From assembly GCA_009792885.1 (NCBI GenBank), contig WMCF01000024.1:10909995-10973994 (forward strand): a stretch of 64,000 bases of DNA, read 5' to 3'. Source of the DNA: Eremophila alpestris peregrina. Lineage: Eukaryota; Chordata; Aves; Passeriformes; Alaudidae. Both the position numbers and the translations under genes were made by a program. The notes under the pieces were generated by a model. It saw only the letters and a program-made list of their open reading frames with translations, had not been told where the DNA came from and made no database searches. This document shows positions 61,713 to 64,000 of the stretch, one piece after another (positions within the stretch are counted from its first letter, which is position 1; every line of letters begins with the position of its first letter).

Positions 61713-62917
61713 GTAAATGGCTACATCTGTATTTAACATTTTGACCTAGATGTAATTGGTTCTAATCAATCACTAATTACCTTCAATTTAAGCATACATG
61801 AGAACTAGTAAAGTGCTGTTCTTTCAAATATTTCTCTGATAGAACAGCTTTTTTTTAATTATTCCACAAGAAGCTATAGTGACACAGGTCAGTGTCTAAG
61901 CTATTTTTCAAGAAAACAAAATAATTAAAGTGTATTGGCTTTATCTGGAAACCATTTCTATAGGCTGTTACAAAAGTTTTGTTTGCTACATGACAATTTA
62001 CTACTTTAGTTCCTAACTTGCATCAGTTGGCACATAATGAGATCAAGTGAGAGCTCAGCCTTAAGCTGTCTGTCTGTCAGCATATTATCTGTTCTGCCAT
62101 GGAATAGGAGCCAGCAGAGCAGCTTGGATAAATCAGCTTTTGCAGTTGTCATTTCCTGCTATGTGGGGACTTTATGGTAGAAATACACTGTCTAGATTAG
62201 GCATGGATTGATAGCTGTGCTCTCCAGGAATGATGAAGAAATATCAGAGATGATCATTATCCACAGAGGCAGCTTCTTCCAGCCAATCACTGCTTCACCT
62301 TCCATGGGAATAACTTTTCTCCATCTCCTTCCACTGAGCTGAGCTCGTGTGAGAAGCAGTGAAAAATTCCATCTGTGAGTGCCTTTGTACTGAGCTGAGC
62401 AGCTGCAGGAACAGAATCCCTGAAAGCTCTGCAGAGGCTGGACACAGTTCCTTACCAGCTTTAAGGGAACAAGAAAGCAACATCAGATTTCATTCAGGAG
62501 GAAGTAGAAGGAAAGGGCACAAGCAGAAAAAAAAAAAAAAAAGAGAGAATAAAATTCAGTCTCTGTAAAGAAGAGTGAGATGCTGAATGTGTTGCAGGAC
62601 TGGAGCAAAGATTAGAATTGGAATGTAAAATATTGTACACATTTCAGCCCCAGTCTCAATCCCAGTGCATATCAGAGCAAATGGAGGCTGCTGTAATTTA
62701 AATGGTGGTTCATTTGCCATGGTTGATTGTGGCAGGAGCACTGCCTGGAGCAGTGAGGAACCCACCAGGTAACACTGACCAGGAATCATGTAAGCCACGG
62801 TGTGTGGGCTCTCTTCTGAATTTCCATACCTTTCCTATTACAACACTTCATTCCCTGTAGAAAAGACACAAAAAACCCCCAAAAATGTATTAAAATACAT
62901 TTCTCTAAACTTTAAAG
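61713..62917. other. Unique sequence, no supported gene
   Basis: It contains an A15 tract at about 62528-62542 and short ORFs only. No repeat family was recognised. Confidence 0.5.
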
Positions 62918-62933
62918 GCAACTTTAAAGTTGC
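62918..62933. repeat. Perfect 16-bp palindrome
   Basis: The word 'gcaactttaaagttgc' is its own reverse complement. The flanks ('aaag' before, 'tttt' after) extend the symmetry weakly. No binding site or element boundary is recognised. Confidence 0.9.
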
Positions 62934-62948
62934 TTTTCTCCTTAACTT

Positions 62949-63548
62949 TCAATTGGCACTTTCTGGTTTATCTTGATCCACCAGACCAGATCTTGTAATG
63001 TCTCCCTTTCCAGCTGTCCTGCTTTTGAACCCACCTGTCTGCAGAGCTGGAATTAAAGAACTTTTGTTCCTTTGACCTCCTAGTGAAGGCAAGAAAGACC
63101 ACTGACAAGTTTGCCTGCAGTGAAATGTGTTGATGGTGAGGATGTATTTGATTACTAATGCTGTGTATATTTTATTATGCCAATAATTACATGGAAGTCT
63201 GCACTCACCTCTCCATATTCTGTTTTCACACCTCTGGGACCCAGAAATGCTGGATGGACACAGTCCCTCTTCTTCAGAGCACTGGCTCAGGTAAAAACGA
63301 TTCTTACACACAGAGCAGTGACTCCAAGAAAAATCTGATTTCACAGCTGTCCATAAGAATCCTTTGATTTGAAAATGCTGTTTTTCCATATGAGATAACT
63401 GAAGCATGAATATTTCCACCATGATAAAAGATGAATCAGCTTTCCCCAGGAGCATCTCCCAGACCCACTGCAGTCCATCAATCCAGGGCTCTGCTGAGCT
63501 GAGCCTGTCCCTCCTGCCAAAGTGTGATCTGGTTCTGAGATGTGGCAT
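62949..63548 (-). other. 199-codon ORF, longest clean ORF, not recognised
   Basis: It starts MPHLRTRSHFGRRDRL and ends DQDKPESAN. It includes several cysteines and tryptophans and no obvious signal peptide or transmembrane segment. I recognise no domain and no transposon protein. An ORF this long is unusual for DNA of this base composition but not impossible by chance over six frames of 64 kb. No promoter, splice pattern or codon bias supports it as a gene. Confidence 0.13.
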
Positions 63549-64000
63549 GTGGGCAGTGAGATTAAACCTTCTAACTTATCACTTACAAATTAAGCTGAGA
63601 TTGAACATCAGAGGCATCAAAGTGTTTTTTGCCCGTATCGCAAACTGAAGAGATTTTTTTATACTACTCTGACAAGGCACAAATATAAGAATCAAATCAA
63701 GCAAAAATTCTAAAGAAGTAATGCAAGAAACGAAATCAAATGCTGTAGAAGCTGAAACTTGAAGTGTAGGGATTTGATAGGAGCCTCTTTTGTACTTGTG
63801 TAAGAATGAAATAAATACTATCTGGCAGCATGTGTGGCAATGTGCTGAGAAAAATAGAGAAGGTGCTCTCTAACTCAGGATGATAAGATTCCTGACCCCA
63901 TTTCTTCAAATGCTTGTTGTTCACAGTCCGGGAGCTATTGTTATTTTTGTAATGCAGATGTGAATCAGGTAAAAGTCTTACTTCAATTCATTACTGCATT
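63549..64000. other. Unique AT-rich sequence to the window end
   Basis: Only short ORFs occur. No repeat or exon was recognised. Confidence 0.5.

Noticed and set aside
63245..63290. 46-nt stretch between an acceptor-like 'gggacccag' and donor 'CTCAG|gtaaaa'
   Set aside because: All three frames are open, so the frame gives no evidence, and the acceptor pyrimidine tract is interrupted.
1..64000. CRISPR arrays, bacterial operons, tRNA or rRNA genes
   Set aside because: No spaced direct repeats, clover-leaf patterns or rRNA wording were found, and the repeats show a bird nuclear genome.

Overview
The window looks like a stretch of bird nuclear genome. The strongest evidence is nine or so fragments of the CR1 LINE 3' tail, recognisable by avian wording such as 'gagttggaaggga' or, on the other strand, 'ggtcccttccaa'. 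There are also two 338-bp retroviral-type LTRs of one family. The sequence is AT-rich, has few CpGs and no CpG island, and carries no long coding ORF. This fits an intron or intergenic gene desert. Nothing prokaryotic is present: there are no operons, no CRISPR array and no insertion sequences of bacterial type. No rRNA or tRNA gene was recognised.

Layout. Positions 1-10 kb are unique AT-rich DNA with one eroded CR1 tail (about 2200-2304). From 10 to 17 kb there are three minus-strand CR1 tails (10271, 15246, 16263), a doubtful CR1 scrap near 13969, and a weak 43-nt exon candidate (12640-12682). From 17 to 35 kb there is a short near-perfect hairpin (18735-18773), a 31-bp minisatellite next to a G-rich tract (23940-24156), a plus-strand CR1 tail (25548-25787), another hairpin (28198-28236) and small tandem repeats. 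From 35 to 44 kb two LTRs of the same family face opposite ways (35188-35525 minus, 43652-43989 plus), with a minus-strand CR1 (43017-43330) beside the second. Between them lie a weak exon candidate (39690-39759) and a 21-nt in-frame microexon candidate (41040-41060). A CpG-dense block behind a good splice acceptor at 44892 is the best candidate for a terminal exon on the plus strand, followed by AT-rich, possibly 3'-UTR sequence with several AATAAA signals. An assembly gap of 124 N sits at 46617-46740 between a T tract and an A tract. From 47 to 64 kb the sequence is mostly unremarkable, with a minus CR1 (56572-56660), a plus CR1 (60481-60605), a 206-nt exon candidate (61507-61712) and a 199-codon minus-strand ORF of unknown meaning (62949-63548).

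No gene could be named. The exon candidates rest on splice-site appearance and open frames only; they may belong to one or more genes with very large introns, or be chance. I found no convincing previously undescribed system. The items most worth checking are the microexon, the CpG-dense terminal exon, the 206-nt exon candidate and the two strong hairpins.
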